DNA of 64,000 nucleotides from Micractinium sp. NFX-FRZ. Taxonomy: Eukaryota; Chlorophyta; Trebouxiophyceae; Chlorellales; Chlorellaceae. Of the stretch, positions 33,525 to 44,603 are shown piece by piece. Where the stretch lies: positions 1 to 64,000 of the forward strand of contig JAPTJF010000330.1 of the NCBI GenBank assembly GCA_029339195.1, in the 5' to 3' direction. The notes beneath the pieces are model-generated. The model was not told the DNA's origin and did no database searches. It worked only from the letters and a program-made list of their open reading frames with translations. Within the stretch, counting starts at the first letter, position 1, and the number at the start of each line of letters is the position of its first letter. Made by a program: the position numbers and the translations under genes.

Positions 33525-36013
33525 TCATGCCTCGGCAAGCTCCTCCGGAGTGCACAGGAACTGATGGCCCGGCCTGCCGGGCTGCGCGCCCCGGAAGGGC
33601 TTGTTCCGCGTAAAGTGCACCACCACTGGGGAGCGGCCGCCCAGGGTGCGATTCCCCCTCAAGCTGTCGCTGGCCATGGCGTTAAACTCCAGAGGCAGGC
33701 GGATGCCGGTGTAGTGGTAATACCTGCACAGCAGAGCAGGGGGGGCGGGGGAGGGAGGGAGGTGGGGGAGGAGGGGGAGGGATGTGGGAGTTGGGAGCAG
33801 GCCTTGGTGCGTGAAACCACAGGGGCAGGCGGATGCACTTGTAATTCTGCGACGGCAGGGTGGGGCAGGGTAAGGAGTGGGGGTGAGAAGAGGGATGGTG
33901 GATGAGGATACAGGAGGGCAGGAGCAGGGAGGAGATGGGAGCGGAGCTCACGCCAATGCTCTGGTTACAAATTGAGCGGTCCTCAGCCCTCGCTCTCATC
34001 TGGCCGAGCTGCCTCTGCCTCTTGCATCCTGCACCACCGGCCCTGCCCCCCGTTCACCGCCCGCGCACCAGTGGAAGAAGTCCTGCTCTGCAGCGCCAAA
34101 GGAGAAGCGCAGCTGGGGGTGCTCCTTCAGCAGCGACATCATGTGGCGCTGCACCGCGGGGCAGGGGCGCAACAGCAGCACGCCGCCGTTGATGCCCCGC
34201 AGGTGGGGGCCCCATCTGCATCGAGGGTGGTGGGTCCAGATCGATTGATGCTTACAATTCCAGTCCACAGGGAGCCAGCAGCCGTCTCAGAACGCACACA
34301 CTTTGGCTTGGTGGCGACCGTGCAACAAACCAACAACTGCTTCAAGTGGGGAGGGGGCACGGGCGGCGCAGCAGCAGCGCGCCGGCGTTGGTGCAACATG
34401 CAGGTGGCCCAACGCCCGCATTAAAGGGGTGGGTGGGGACCGGAGCAGATGGGCAGCTGGGCTGGGAAGGGCGGGCATGCCGGCAGATGGGGTGGAGCGG
34501 TCCCACGCAACCGCAAACTCCGCAGCCAACAATCCACACACCCGCGCTGCCTCCCCTGCTGTGATGTGCTGTGCTGTGCTGTGCTGTGCTGTGCTGTGCT
34601 CGCGGTACTCATGTATGCCCGCCCATTGTGCTCACTCACCTGCCCAGGAACTTGACCTGGTCCCACACAGCCGCAAACTCGGTTGGCAGCGTGAAGAGGG
34701 GCGCCAGGTCACCCACCACCACCAGGTCGCTGTCCACCAGCAGTACCGCATCGTACTGCGTCAAGCTCAGGGCGCGCAGCTTCACAAAGTTTGCGCCGTA
34801 CCTGCCGGGGAGGGAGGGGGCAGGCGGGCGGGCAGAGCACGGGTTGGTGTGGCTCGGGCCCATACAGTGGACACACAAAGGAAGGGCGCAGCAGGACAGG
34901 TGAGGGCAGTAGGGCAGGGCAGAGAGGCAGGGAGGCACCCGGCTCCAGGCAGGTCCCAGGCCTCAGGCAGGCAGGCTGGCAGCTGGTGCGCGATTGCATC
35001 CTGGCACAGCAGATGCTTTTCGCGGCAGCTGCAGCATGCCTCCCTGTTTCTGGGCACAAAGGTCCCTGCCCGCCTTGCCAGGGACTCTGCCACACTGCAC
35101 CCCCCACTGCAAACACTCCGCCCACCCTCCCCATTGCCGGCACGCCACCGGCCACCCACTCAACGCAGCGCCAGGTGCTCACCTGGGCTCAAAGTGGTTT
35201 GTGTAGGCGAGAGGGTCGACCTCAATGCGGGTGAGTCCCTTGGCGTCCAGCCACTTGCGCACGGCACGGCTGCCCTGCCCTCGGACCAGCATGGCGCCAA
35301 ACTCCAGCCCCGGGTTGCTCTTGCGCATGCTGCACTCCAGCTGCTGCAGCAGCGGCAGGTACGCATCGCCCTGCAGGTAGGTGAGGACCGCCACCCGCCC
35401 GGTGCGCGGCGTGGAGCACTGGGCGCCCTGGCAGCAGCTGGGGGAGGGGAAGCTGCCGTCGTCCCTGCAGGCGCAGCAGCGGGCAGGGCGGGGCCGGGCA
35501 GGCAGGCAGGTCGGGAGGGAGGTTCTGACCGGATGGGAGGCAGGCTGGCAGGTGAGGGCTTGGCAGGCAGCCAGGACAGGCGGTGCATGCCAGATGGGTG
35601 GCGGCAAGTGTGGTGTAGCACAGGTCAGGAGCATGTGGCAGGAGAGGGGGGAGGGGACAGAGGGACGGGCGGGCGAGTGCGTGGTGCAGGTGCAGGCGCC
35701 GGTTGAGTGGAGGCGTGCCGGGCGCAGGCAGGGCGGGAGGCGTGGAAGCTGGCGGGGCAGCCGCAGGGCTAGGGTTTTCTCACCTTCCCAGGAACATGGG
35801 GTCAGCGCTGTAGTACAGCATCCTGAAGGCGTTCTGTGCCGCCCTGCGCACCACCCGCACGCCCCCCATGCTGGCCAGCAGGAGCAGCACCACCAGCAGG
35901 GGGGCGCAGCTGGCCATCAGGCTGGGCTGCCACAGCCTGCGCCCCGCCCGCTGCCGCTGCTTGTCTGCGGGGTCATGTTCTAGGTCGGCCCTGGCTGGGG
36001 GAGTCCATACCAT
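33525..36013 (-). CDS. GT8-family glycosyltransferase (glycogenin/galactinol-synthase-like fold), type II membrane protein, about 339 aa
   Basis: Five exons are inferred in transcript order: 36013-35784, 35464-35183, 34801-34640, 34215-34069, 33723-33525 (1020 nt, in frame). A 32-residue basic N-terminal segment precedes MASCAPLLVVLLLLASMGG, the single hydrophobic signal anchor typical of Golgi transferases. The catalytic domain opens GRVAVLTYLQGDAYLPLL. It contains YDAVLLVDSDLVVVGDLAPL, whose DSD is the metal/UDP-sugar-binding DxD motif. GINGGVLLLRPCP follows, then EQDFFHW and VVVHFTRNKPF, the C-terminal HxxxxKP metal-binding signature of GT8. The domain is short compared with plant glucuronosyltransferases of this family. 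Donor and acceptor sugars cannot be deduced. A start at the inner Met (35917) would turn the anchor into a signal peptide. Confidence 0.9.
33680..33855 (-). repeat. Echo of the GT8 exon-5 acceptor edge
   Basis: Plus-strand GAGGCAGGCGGATGCCGGTG at about 33690 (true exon, ends 33723) is echoed by GGGGCAGGCGGATGCACTTG at about 33823-33842 in the adjoining intron. Confidence 0.75.
34240..34290 (-). repeat. Short dispersed retroposon-like repeat, copy B
   Basis: The plus strand reads ATTGATGCTTACAATTCC then GTCCACAGGGAGCCAGCAG, matching copies A and C in inverse orientation to A. It sits in GT8 intron 3. Confidence 0.6.
34490..34690 (-). repeat. Echo of the GT8 exon-3 end region
   Basis: GGTCCCACACAGCCGCAAAC of the true exon near 34659 is echoed by GGTCCCACGCAACCGCAAAC at about 34498 in the neighbouring intron. 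Confidence 0.75.
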
Positions 36014-37615
36014 TGGGACCCTGAAGCAGCGCTAGGGGCTTGCCGACCAGGCAAACGCACGCCACGTGCGCTGCAGGGCTGCACAGAGAGGCCGGGGAGG
36101 CTGCTGGTTCAAATTTCTGCCGCCGCAACTGGCGACAGTACCGCAGTCTCCGCCGCCAGCGCCTGGCTGCACTGTCTGACAACGCGAACGAGGCGGCGCC
36201 GTACCTTGCAGTGATCTACACTTCCGCCCGTGTGGTGTGGGAGGTCTCTGCTGCTGCGGGAGGTTGAATATCCTGACCGACTGCCCGCGGCCTGCAGGGC
36301 CCGGTGCTCCTTTCTCAGGCGCTTGCAGGCTGTCACCGCTTGCACATGAGTGAAAGACTGTGAATAAAGGTTGGCCGAAGCGGGCGCGGGATATCCGAAT
36401 GTGGCGTGGAGGGGTTGCCACCTGGAAAAGTCCTGTAGCTTCCAAACTATCTGTAGGTTAGTGACTGGGTGCCGTCCTGTCCGCTATGCATCGCCCAGAA
36501 AGGCTCTATCATTGGATCAGGGGGTTTAGAGGATTGAGAGGTTGGACAAAGCTTGCACCTTGCTGATGCGGGGGTTGCGGTTCAGGAAAAGTGACAGCTC
36601 CACAAGGGTGCTGTCCGCCGCTGCTACTGGGAGGAATTCTGGAACTGGGAGCGTATGCAATCCATGCCGGGAAACGGGGCAGCAAAGAGCAGGGGGCGGG
36701 GAGGTGTTCTGGTATACCGGCTGTGCACGTGCGCTGTACAGCACGATATCCGGCTGTGGTACCTGTACACGCTCGGGCGCCACATAATAGACAGCAGTGG
36801 CACAGTGCATGAAATGCTGAGCCGCCACACATCCAGCAAGGGAGTGTGCAAGGCAATCAATGGATGAGCTGAAGCCGTTGCTAATCCTTGCCGGCACGGA
36901 TGGCTAGTGGGGTTAGGAGTGGTGCCACTCCAGCACTGGTGGGGCAGTGCGGCATCGAGGGCAATCAACTTGCAGCACTACAGCCAAATTGGCGGATGCA
37001 AAGCCAACACAGAGCTGCGGCGATGCTGGGCATTGCAGAGGTGCGCTACAGGGATGCAAATCATCCTGCACGTCAGGTCGCAGGAACCCCTGGCCCTCCG
37101 CCGGAGGCGAGCTCTGCCCTGCCGGTGGCGCCCTGCCTGGCCCAGCCTGGGCGCCGGTGCGTTGCTCACCGGCGCAACTCCCGCTGTCTCCGCGCCCTTC
37201 AGCAGCAGCAGCAACAGATTTTCCCGACTACTTTGCTGCAAGGACCACTCTCCAGACTGCAGAGTGAGTGCGGCCCCCCCTGTGGGCGGCGTGAGCAGGG
37301 GGGCATTCATTCCGCGCTGCTTTCGCAACACCGCTCAATGCCACCGCAGAGGTCCGACTGGGGAGCTTGCCGAGTGGCCGCATTTTGAGCTACGTGCTGC
37401 GCCTGTCCTGCAGCTGTTGCGGGCTGTGGCTTGCTCCCCATCGCCACGCACTTCCGCAGCGGCACACATCATTCGCCACCGTGCTCTCGGCGTCCACGGG
37501 CTGCCCAGCCCCTCCGCGCAGCTGTCACCCTTCCGCCCCTCTGCGCCCTGGTCGGGCATGAGGCAGTAACCCAGGCGCGGCCACCAGTCCAGCGAGCCAG
37601 AGCCAGCCGGCAGCC
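36014..37615. promoter_or_regulatory. Divergent promoter region between GT8 (-) and CAP-H (+)
   Basis: 1.6 kb without a supported gene between starts at 36013 (minus) and 37616 (plus). A 220-codon plus-strand open frame at 36907-37569 shows no family features and is probably chance in GC-rich DNA or CAP-H 5' leader. Confidence 0.5.
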
Positions 37616-40600
37616 ATGGCAGCGCCGGCGACGGCGGGCAAGGAGAATGCCGCGGCCGCCGCCAACCCGGCGGCAGCGGCGGCGCAACACCCCGCCTTCA
37701 CTCCCCACGAGCTGAAGAACATGCTGGGGCAGTGCCTGAAGATGGCTTCAGAGAACAAGATCACGCCGCAGAACACGTGGGCGCTGCCGCTGATTGAGCA
37801 CCTGCCGGAGCTGATCCGTGAGGAGGGCGGCGCGCAGACCAACTTCCAACGGGCCAGCGTCACGCTGGACGCGGGCGTCAAGATTTACTCCTACCGCGTC
37901 GACTCGGTGCACACCGAGACGTTCAAGATCCTGGGCGGCCTGGGCCGTGCTGCAAACGACGCCGATGAGCCGGAAGGTGGGCGCGCAAGCAGCCGTGGGG
38001 CGGCGGGCACTGTTGCGTTGCCACCCACATGCTGCCTGTGCTTGCCGCCCTGCTCTGCTGTAGCGTTCTGTCAAGAACCCAGTGAGTGCATCCAGCACAT
38101 GCATAGCTGCCTGTCACCGTCTGCGCTTCTTTGCCACTGCTTGCCGCACAGCAGGCGAGCTGGGCGACGGCGGTGTGGGCGACGACGGAGACGAGGGCGG
38201 CGGCCGGCGGCGGCGGCGCACGCACGAGCTGAACCCGGAGGCCACTCTGGAGTCCAGCTGGGAGGCGCTGAACGTCAAGAAGTTTGACCTGGCCTTCACT
38301 GTTGACCCCCTGTTCCACAAGACCAGCGCACAGTTTGACGAGGGCGGCGCCAGGGGTGCGTGGGGCTCTGCCGAGGGGCCGGGGTCGGAGGAGCCAGCGG
38401 GCCTGCTCATGGGTTGCTTGTGCAGGGACAGCGTTGGCGGGTGTAAAGGGTGCAAGCTTGCATGCTGTGGTATCGCTGCTGCAGGCGCAGGGTGCGACGT
38501 CGACAGTGCAATGCAGCAGCGAGTCCGCGTGAAAGCAGATGCATGTGTTGCACAGTCCTGCTCACCCCTGCCCTGGTCCCCCTGGCTCTCGCCTTCTTCT
38601 GTCTCTCCAGGCCTGCTGCTGAACAACCTGAGCGTGTACCGCGGCTGCGAAATTGTGTTTGACTCCATGGACGTGCCGGAAAATGCGCTGGATGGGGCGG
38701 AGCCTGGCGACTCGCTTGCCCAGGTGGGTGGCAGCTCAGCGTGCAGGCCAAACCAACAAGGCAACCTGGGCAGCAACTTGCGTGCTGCCTCGGCGCCGCT
38801 GCTGCTGAATCTTCGGGCGTACACAGCGCTGGCAGCACCGCAGCCGTAGGCAGCGAGCGCTGCAATGCATGCGTCTGTTCATGCCGCTGCTGCCACGGTG
38901 CTGTGCAGCTGGCAGAGGGCGCTGGGTTGGATACCACAAATGCCGTGACGTTACTGCTGCAGCAGCGCACGTGCCACCAGCAATGCGTCGGCAATGCTGC
39001 GGCACCTTGCCGCCCAGCCGCATGCCGCATGTTTGCGAGCTCCGTGACACCCGCCCTAGTGACCCATACCATGGCAGCCAGCATGTGGGTGGGCGTGCCT
39101 CCCGTGTGCCATCCATGCCTGCCCAGGCTCAACCCGCCTGGCCAAATTCCTTCCCCCTCGGGCCCGCCCTGCCCATTCCGCCCCGCGCCCACTGTGCAGG
39201 TCGACCTGGGCAGCCTGCAGCGGCAGCTGGACGCGCTGCAGCTGCAGACTGGCAGCGAGCGCATCTCGCCCACGCTTGATGCCATCCTAGAGCTGCTGGA
39301 CGAGGCGCCAGCAGATGATGCAGCAGAGGCGGCCGAGGACTTTGTGCGGCAGGTGGTGCAGGCCGCCGCCAGCGCCGGCGACAGCGACGCCACCACGCAG
39401 CCCATGCCGTGGGCGCAGCGGGGCGAGCAGGCGGGCGCGGCCAGCGGCGATGATGAGGCCGGGGCTGCAGATGACGCAGCGGACGGCGGCGAGCAGCAAG
39501 GGGAGGCCAGCATGGAGGGCGTGGTGGCGGAGTATGCGCACGCCGCCGCCCCCCCGCTGGGAGACCTGCCTGCAGGTGAGATTTACAAAGTGCAGCGGGT
39601 GCATGGCTGGTCAACGGTTGCTGCTGCTGTGCCACTGGCTGCGCCGCTGGCTCTGGGGCAACTGTTCGTCATCATGCTGCTTGCCCCTCAAGCGCCGGCA
39701 GTAGGCAGCAGCCGGGGGGACAGCTGCGCTTGCTCTCTATGCCACCCGTCAGCCCGCCTGCCTGCCCGCTCTGCCTCTCACACTTCCAAGTCTTCCCTCG
39801 GCTTGTCCCCGTTTCCCGCCTGGTTACCAACCCCTCCTCGTGCCTCCTTTCTCCACCCACTTTGTGATCTGACGCTGCCAGAGCCGCAGCCACGTGCGCC
39901 GCTCCGGCATCCCCCCATTCTCCTCTCTGTTGCCCAGCTTTTACCCCACCACTCACCGATCGAGTTGGCCTCGCTGTCTGTTCTCTTTCAACGTGCAGAT
40001 GACTATGACGATGGTGGCGACTATGGCGGCGACTTTGACAACTACGATGATGACGATGATGAGGGCGAGGTGGCGCAGCAGCACCCTGCCATGCCTGGTG
40101 CAGAGGACGGCGGCGCAGCAGCAGCAGCAGATGGCGAGGTGGGGAGTGGGATGTGTGTTGCGGTACCCGTGGGGTTGGTAGGGGAGCAAGATGATGACCA
40201 GGCAAGGGGCTGAGAAGGTTGATGGTTGGGTGTGCCTGCCCGCCCGCCTGCCTGCATTGCCTGCCCTTCCCGCCTGCCATCCACCATCCACTGGTCAGCC
40301 TTGCTGTTGCTGTGCCCTGCCACCTCCACAGGCTGCCGCCGCTGCTGCCGCTGCGGGCGGCCACTACCCCAATGCGTTGGAGGAGGACGCCATCCAGTAC
40401 TTGATCGAGGCGGGCAGCAACAACATGGTCACGCGGGCCAAGGGCTGGGCGGGCGCATCGCACTGGCGGTACCGCGCTGTGCCGCAGGTGCGTGGCAAGC
40501 AGCAGGGGCGGGCATCCATGGCATGCCTCTGTCTTGTTTGTGTGTGCTGAGTGCCCAACCTGCGATGAATGGCAGCAGCTGAGGGTGGAGGCCTGCAGTT

Positions 40601-43600
40601 GAATGGCCGTTGTGGCAGGCAGGCAGCAGTGTTCTCTTGAAATGTGAGCATGCCGTGCAACTGCGCGGCTGCTGCCACGGCGCTCTCCCTGGTGGCCACG
40701 CTATGCTGCTTTCGCTTGCCTGCACCCCCTGCAGGCGGGCGTGGAGGGTGCTGAGGAGGGCGCTGAGGAGGGTGGTGCCAAGCCCAAGAAGCGCACCACC
40801 AGGTGGGCAGCAATGTGTGGCTGATGCAGCCCGCATGCTAGCTTGGATAGAAGCAGGGGCAGCAGCAGAGCGGCGTGCAACACAATTGCAGCCACAATTC
40901 CCGCCCTGCCAAAGCCGCCAGTGCCCTCGGTCTGGTGCCAGCCCCTGAGATGCAGGCAGGAGGACCACCTGCTAATGATTCGGTGGCACCCATTGGGCTT
41001 GCGGAGGCCCTGCCGTCTCATGTGCACATTTCCTCTTCTTGTGTGCTGCTGCTGCCTGGTGTGCAGGCGCAAGAACGACCCTCTGGACTTTGCAGCGCTC
41101 ATGGCTTCGCAAGATGCCCCGGAGCCGCCTGAGCTTGAGCTGATGGCGCGGCCCGGCGGGGGCGAGGACGGCAAGAAGAAGAAGACGAAGCGGAAGGCCA
41201 AGAAGCCGGTCGCCAAGACGCTGCTGCCGGAGGACCACCACTACAAGGTGGGTGGGGAGAGGGTGGGGATACCCCTGGTTGATCTCTGGGTGGACCGGCA
41301 GGGCGCTCGCTGGCCATGGGTTGGCCCTGGTGGCCCCCTGCCCCCTGGGACACACTTGGTGCACATACATGGGGCTGCCAGGTGTGGGCAGACTGGCGGT
41401 GCACTTCAAGGGGTGCTTCTCTGCACCCGCTCTTGCGGCGAGCCACCGTTCCAGCTGCCTGCACTGACGCACGCCTTGCCGCGTGCCCGTTTCCTGCTCC
41501 ACTGACGCCCCTTGCCACCCCACCCCTTTGCTGCCTCCAGGTGGAGAATCTCAACCGCTACGCACTGCGGCCGCGCAACGCTGCGGTCATGGCGGGCGAG
41601 GCGGCGGGCACCGCCGGCGCAGCAGGCACAGCGGGCGCTGAGGGTGAGGCTGCTGCGGCATGTGAAGACGAGGCCGGCTTCCCCGACTATGGCGCAGGTG
41701 GGCGGTGCTGGTGGGACGGGGATGGCGGTGGTGGCTGGGAGCGGGCTTGATGCAGCATGGCTGGGTGGCTAGGAGCGGGGCGCTTGCTGGGGTCCATTGT
41801 TCGGCAGATGGCCCCCAGCAACCCCTCCCCGACGCTCTAACTGTGGCAACACCTCAATCACTGCATTGTGCACGCTTGGGGCTGTGACCCTGCCTGTTCC
41901 CTGCTTCATCTGCCCCCCGCCTTTCGCTGCCGTACCAACTTCCCAACTCATCGCACCCCTGCCTGCTGTGCCTGCTGCAGACGGGGGTGACGATGACGAC
42001 GACGACGCGGGTGGCGGCGGCTTTGATGGCGACATGTTGGGTGACATGGAGGGCGAGGGCCTGGAGATGGTGGAGGTGGGTGGGAGAGGCGGGGAGGGTG
42101 CTGGGGAGGAGGGGGAGAGGGCTTGGCGGCAGGGGTGGGCAAGGGGAGGTGAGGAGTCGGGCAGAGGGAGGGCAGCTTGGAGGAAGTGCAAGCACTGGCA
42201 GGAGGAGCGAAGGGCGGGAGCAACGCCGAGTTGTGCGACTATGAACTTGCCCCACGACAAAGAGGGACCGTTCATCTGCGAGTGTCTAACAGTATTGGAA
42301 GCTGGCCTGGGAGGGGCAACAGGTGCTGTCACGCCAGCGCAGACAGCGCAGCCAGGTGTGGTCTGTGGACGCCCTGCTGTCCCTCCTGGTGTCGCACTCC
42401 TGCCTGCGCTGCCTTCCACTCCGCACTGCCCACACAACCTGACCTGTGCAGGCCACCCGCAAGGTTGAGAAGGTGGAGGTGAACTTCAGCCGGGCAGCCA
42501 AGCAGGTGAGGGGGCAGGCTGCTGAGAGGGGCAGGCTGTGCCGCTGCCAAGCCTTGAGAGGTGTTTGGCTGGGCTCTAGCACCGTAGCTGCGCGGGCAGG
42601 GCACTGGGTTGGGCTGCAGGCAAGCACGGCACCTAAGTACTCACTGTGCGCCATTGGCCTGCACTGCGCTGGCATGCCCGTGCACAGCACAGATGGATCA
42701 GCCTCCCACCATCTCGCCCCCTGCCTCCCTGCCACACCTCTGCAGGTGGATGTGCGGTCGCTGAAGGAGCTGATGTGGCGCGGCCTGCACAGCACGGATG
42801 CGCCGCCCAGCCCGGGCTCCGTGCTGCAGTTCCAGGTGGGGAGGGGCGTAACGTTTGTGGCAGGGCGCGGTGGGGCAGGCGAGTGCGGTGGTGAGGTGCA
42901 ATCTGTGGAGACCTGCCTTTGCCGACCCATTTCTCTGCCCCCTCAGCTGCGTCACCGACACGTGCCCCTGCCTGCCTGTTGGTCCCTCCCGGTGCTGACG
43001 GCCTGCAGGGTGTGCTCTCCACGGCTGCGTGCCTGTGCCCCCAAGCCGCATCAACAACATGTGCTCATGCCTGCCTGTTTCTCCCTCCCTTGGGCTGGCG
43101 CCTGCAGGATGTGCTGTCCACGGTGCCGGAGCGCAACGCTGCTGGCCGGCTGGAGGATCTCTCAGGTGAGCACTGCCCCCCTGGCACCCTGCTCCCCCAC
43201 AAGTGTGCTGCCGTCTGCATGCTTCTCCTCCGTGCTGCCGCTTCTCCGTGCTGCTCACAACTTCTCAGTCCGAGACCGGTGCACGCCCACCAGGCCTCAC
43301 TCACGGCTGTGCCTGGCATCTGACCTGCCTCCTCGATCCGTGCACGCACTCCCTCACAATCTGGCATCGTTCAAGCCCCACCCTCGCTGCAGTGCATCTC
43401 TGCTTCATGCACGGGCTGCACCTGGCCGCATTGAGTGAGCCTTCGACACACTGTGACCTCTCCCCACCCCTCCCCACCCTCGCTGCCCGCCTGCAGTGCA
43501 CCTCTGCTTCATCTGCGTGCTGCACCTGGCCAACGAGCACGGGCTGGTGGTGAAGGCGGTGCCCAGCCTGGACAACCTGCTCATCAGCAACGTGCCCGAT

Positions 43601-43630
43601 GCAGCCGCCAACCCCTCTGCCCAACACTAG
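37616..43630 (+). CDS. CAP-H: Condensin complex subunit 2, kleisin CAP-H (Barren), about 727 aa
   Basis: Fourteen exons are inferred: 37616-37976, 38155-38355, 38611-38723, 39200-39575, 39999-40138, 40332-40487, 40735-40802, 41067-41247, 41541-41697, 41981-42075, 42452-42505, 42746-42835, 43108-43165, 43497-43630 (2184 nt, in frame). CAP-H is the kleisin that bridges the SMC2/SMC4 heads of condensin I. Family features seen: the N-terminal helix region HELKNMLGQCLKMASENKIT with WALPLIEHLPELI; DAGVKIYSYRVDSVHTETFK; THELNPEATLESSWEALNVK with KKFDLAFTVDPLFHKTSA; acidic linkers; GWAGASHWRYRAVPQ; KNDPLDFAALM; and a C-terminal winged-helix end LCFICVLHLANEHGLVVK. Exon 2 begins at a NAGNAG acceptor (38151/38154). 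Length is in the usual range for the family. It shares an upstream region with the divergent GT8 gene. Confidence 0.93.
42998..43130 (+). repeat. Echo of the CAP-H exon-13 acceptor edge, 99 bp upstream
   Basis: GCCTGCAG then GGTGTGCTCTCCACGG at 43009 matches GCCTGCAG then GATGTGCTGTCCACGG at the true exon start 43108. Confidence 0.85.
43384..43545 (+). repeat. Echo of the CAP-H exon-14 acceptor edge, 104 bp upstream
   Basis: The copy at 43393 (TGCATCTCTGCTTCATGCAC...GCTGCACCTGGCC) matches the true exon at 43497 (TGCACCTCTGCTTCATCTGC...GCTGCACCTGGCC). The copy ends in an in-frame TGA, so it is a dead exon. Confidence 0.9.
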
Positions 43631-44603
43631 CGGCCACCGCCGCAGCCGGCAGCAGCAACGGCTCGGTGCAGCCGCTTACCCCTCTGTTGGTGCACAGCGC
43701 TAGCAGCGCAGCGGTGGCAGCAGCACCTGCTGCGGAAGCAGCAGTGGCAGCTGCACCACCGGCAGCAGGGGTTCGGTGCTGGCGCGTGGCATAACTCGCA
43801 GCTCTAGTCTGTGCCTGCTCGTGGTGTCGGCGCCCCTCCCCCCAAGAACTGCTACTTGGGTACCCTTTCGCCTTTGACCTGACTGGGGTGCCCAGGCCTC
43901 TCATGGCACCGACATTGATTGAACTCAGACCTCTTGTACCAAACCTCCGCGACGCATGAAATTATTCATCTGTGAGCTCCTGGCATGGTCTGGGGGAGGC
44001 GGCAGTGCAGGGGGTGGTGTAGGGAGCAATGGCGGCCACTGCACCCAATCGTGAAAAAGAGTTCCTTGGTATGTGCCCATCACCACACCTCCGTTTGAAT
44101 GGCAAGAAGAAGAAGAAGAAGTATACGCGCGAGGCGTGATTCGGCAGATGCCCGGGAGGAAAACGAGGGCGCAAGCCCACTGGCTCCCTGAGGGAAAAGA
44201 ACTACACTCAGCTGCCTCGGCGAGTGCATGCTGTGCGCGGCGCCCATGCTGAGACACATGGCACATGCCTACACATGGTACTAAAGGTCTATTCGCCGGC
44301 ACCGTCTTATCAGGACCTTCCTCAGCGACATGTAGGAAGCCGGGGCTCGACAAGCCGCCGGAACACAGCTCTGGGTACGTCCTCAAACGCACACGCCCCC
44401 CCCAACCCATCCTTATATGCCCTCTGGATAACAGGTGCTTGGTCGAATTATGTGTATGATTGCGCCATGGCACAAGCAGCCTGCGATTGGACACATGAGC
44501 CAAGAGTTGGGGGCGCAAGCTTCGCTCCTGTGCGGCGTTGCCTTACAATCACTCATCTGAGGCGCCATTCGAACGTGTGCGATTGCAGGACAAGCACGCC
44601 GCC
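43631..44603. other. Intergenic: CAP-H 3' UTR and HRGP promoter
   Basis: No gene is supported. An AAGAAG run lies at about 44103-44120. CTTATATGC at about 44412 could act as a TATA-like element 190 bases upstream of the HRGP start codon. I found no clear TGTAA for CAP-H. Confidence 0.4.

Noticed and set aside
36907..37569. 220-codon plus-strand open frame upstream of CAP-H
   Set aside because: No recognisable motif, composition typical of chance frames in GC-rich DNA, and position between two divergent starts. Probably CAP-H leader or spacer.
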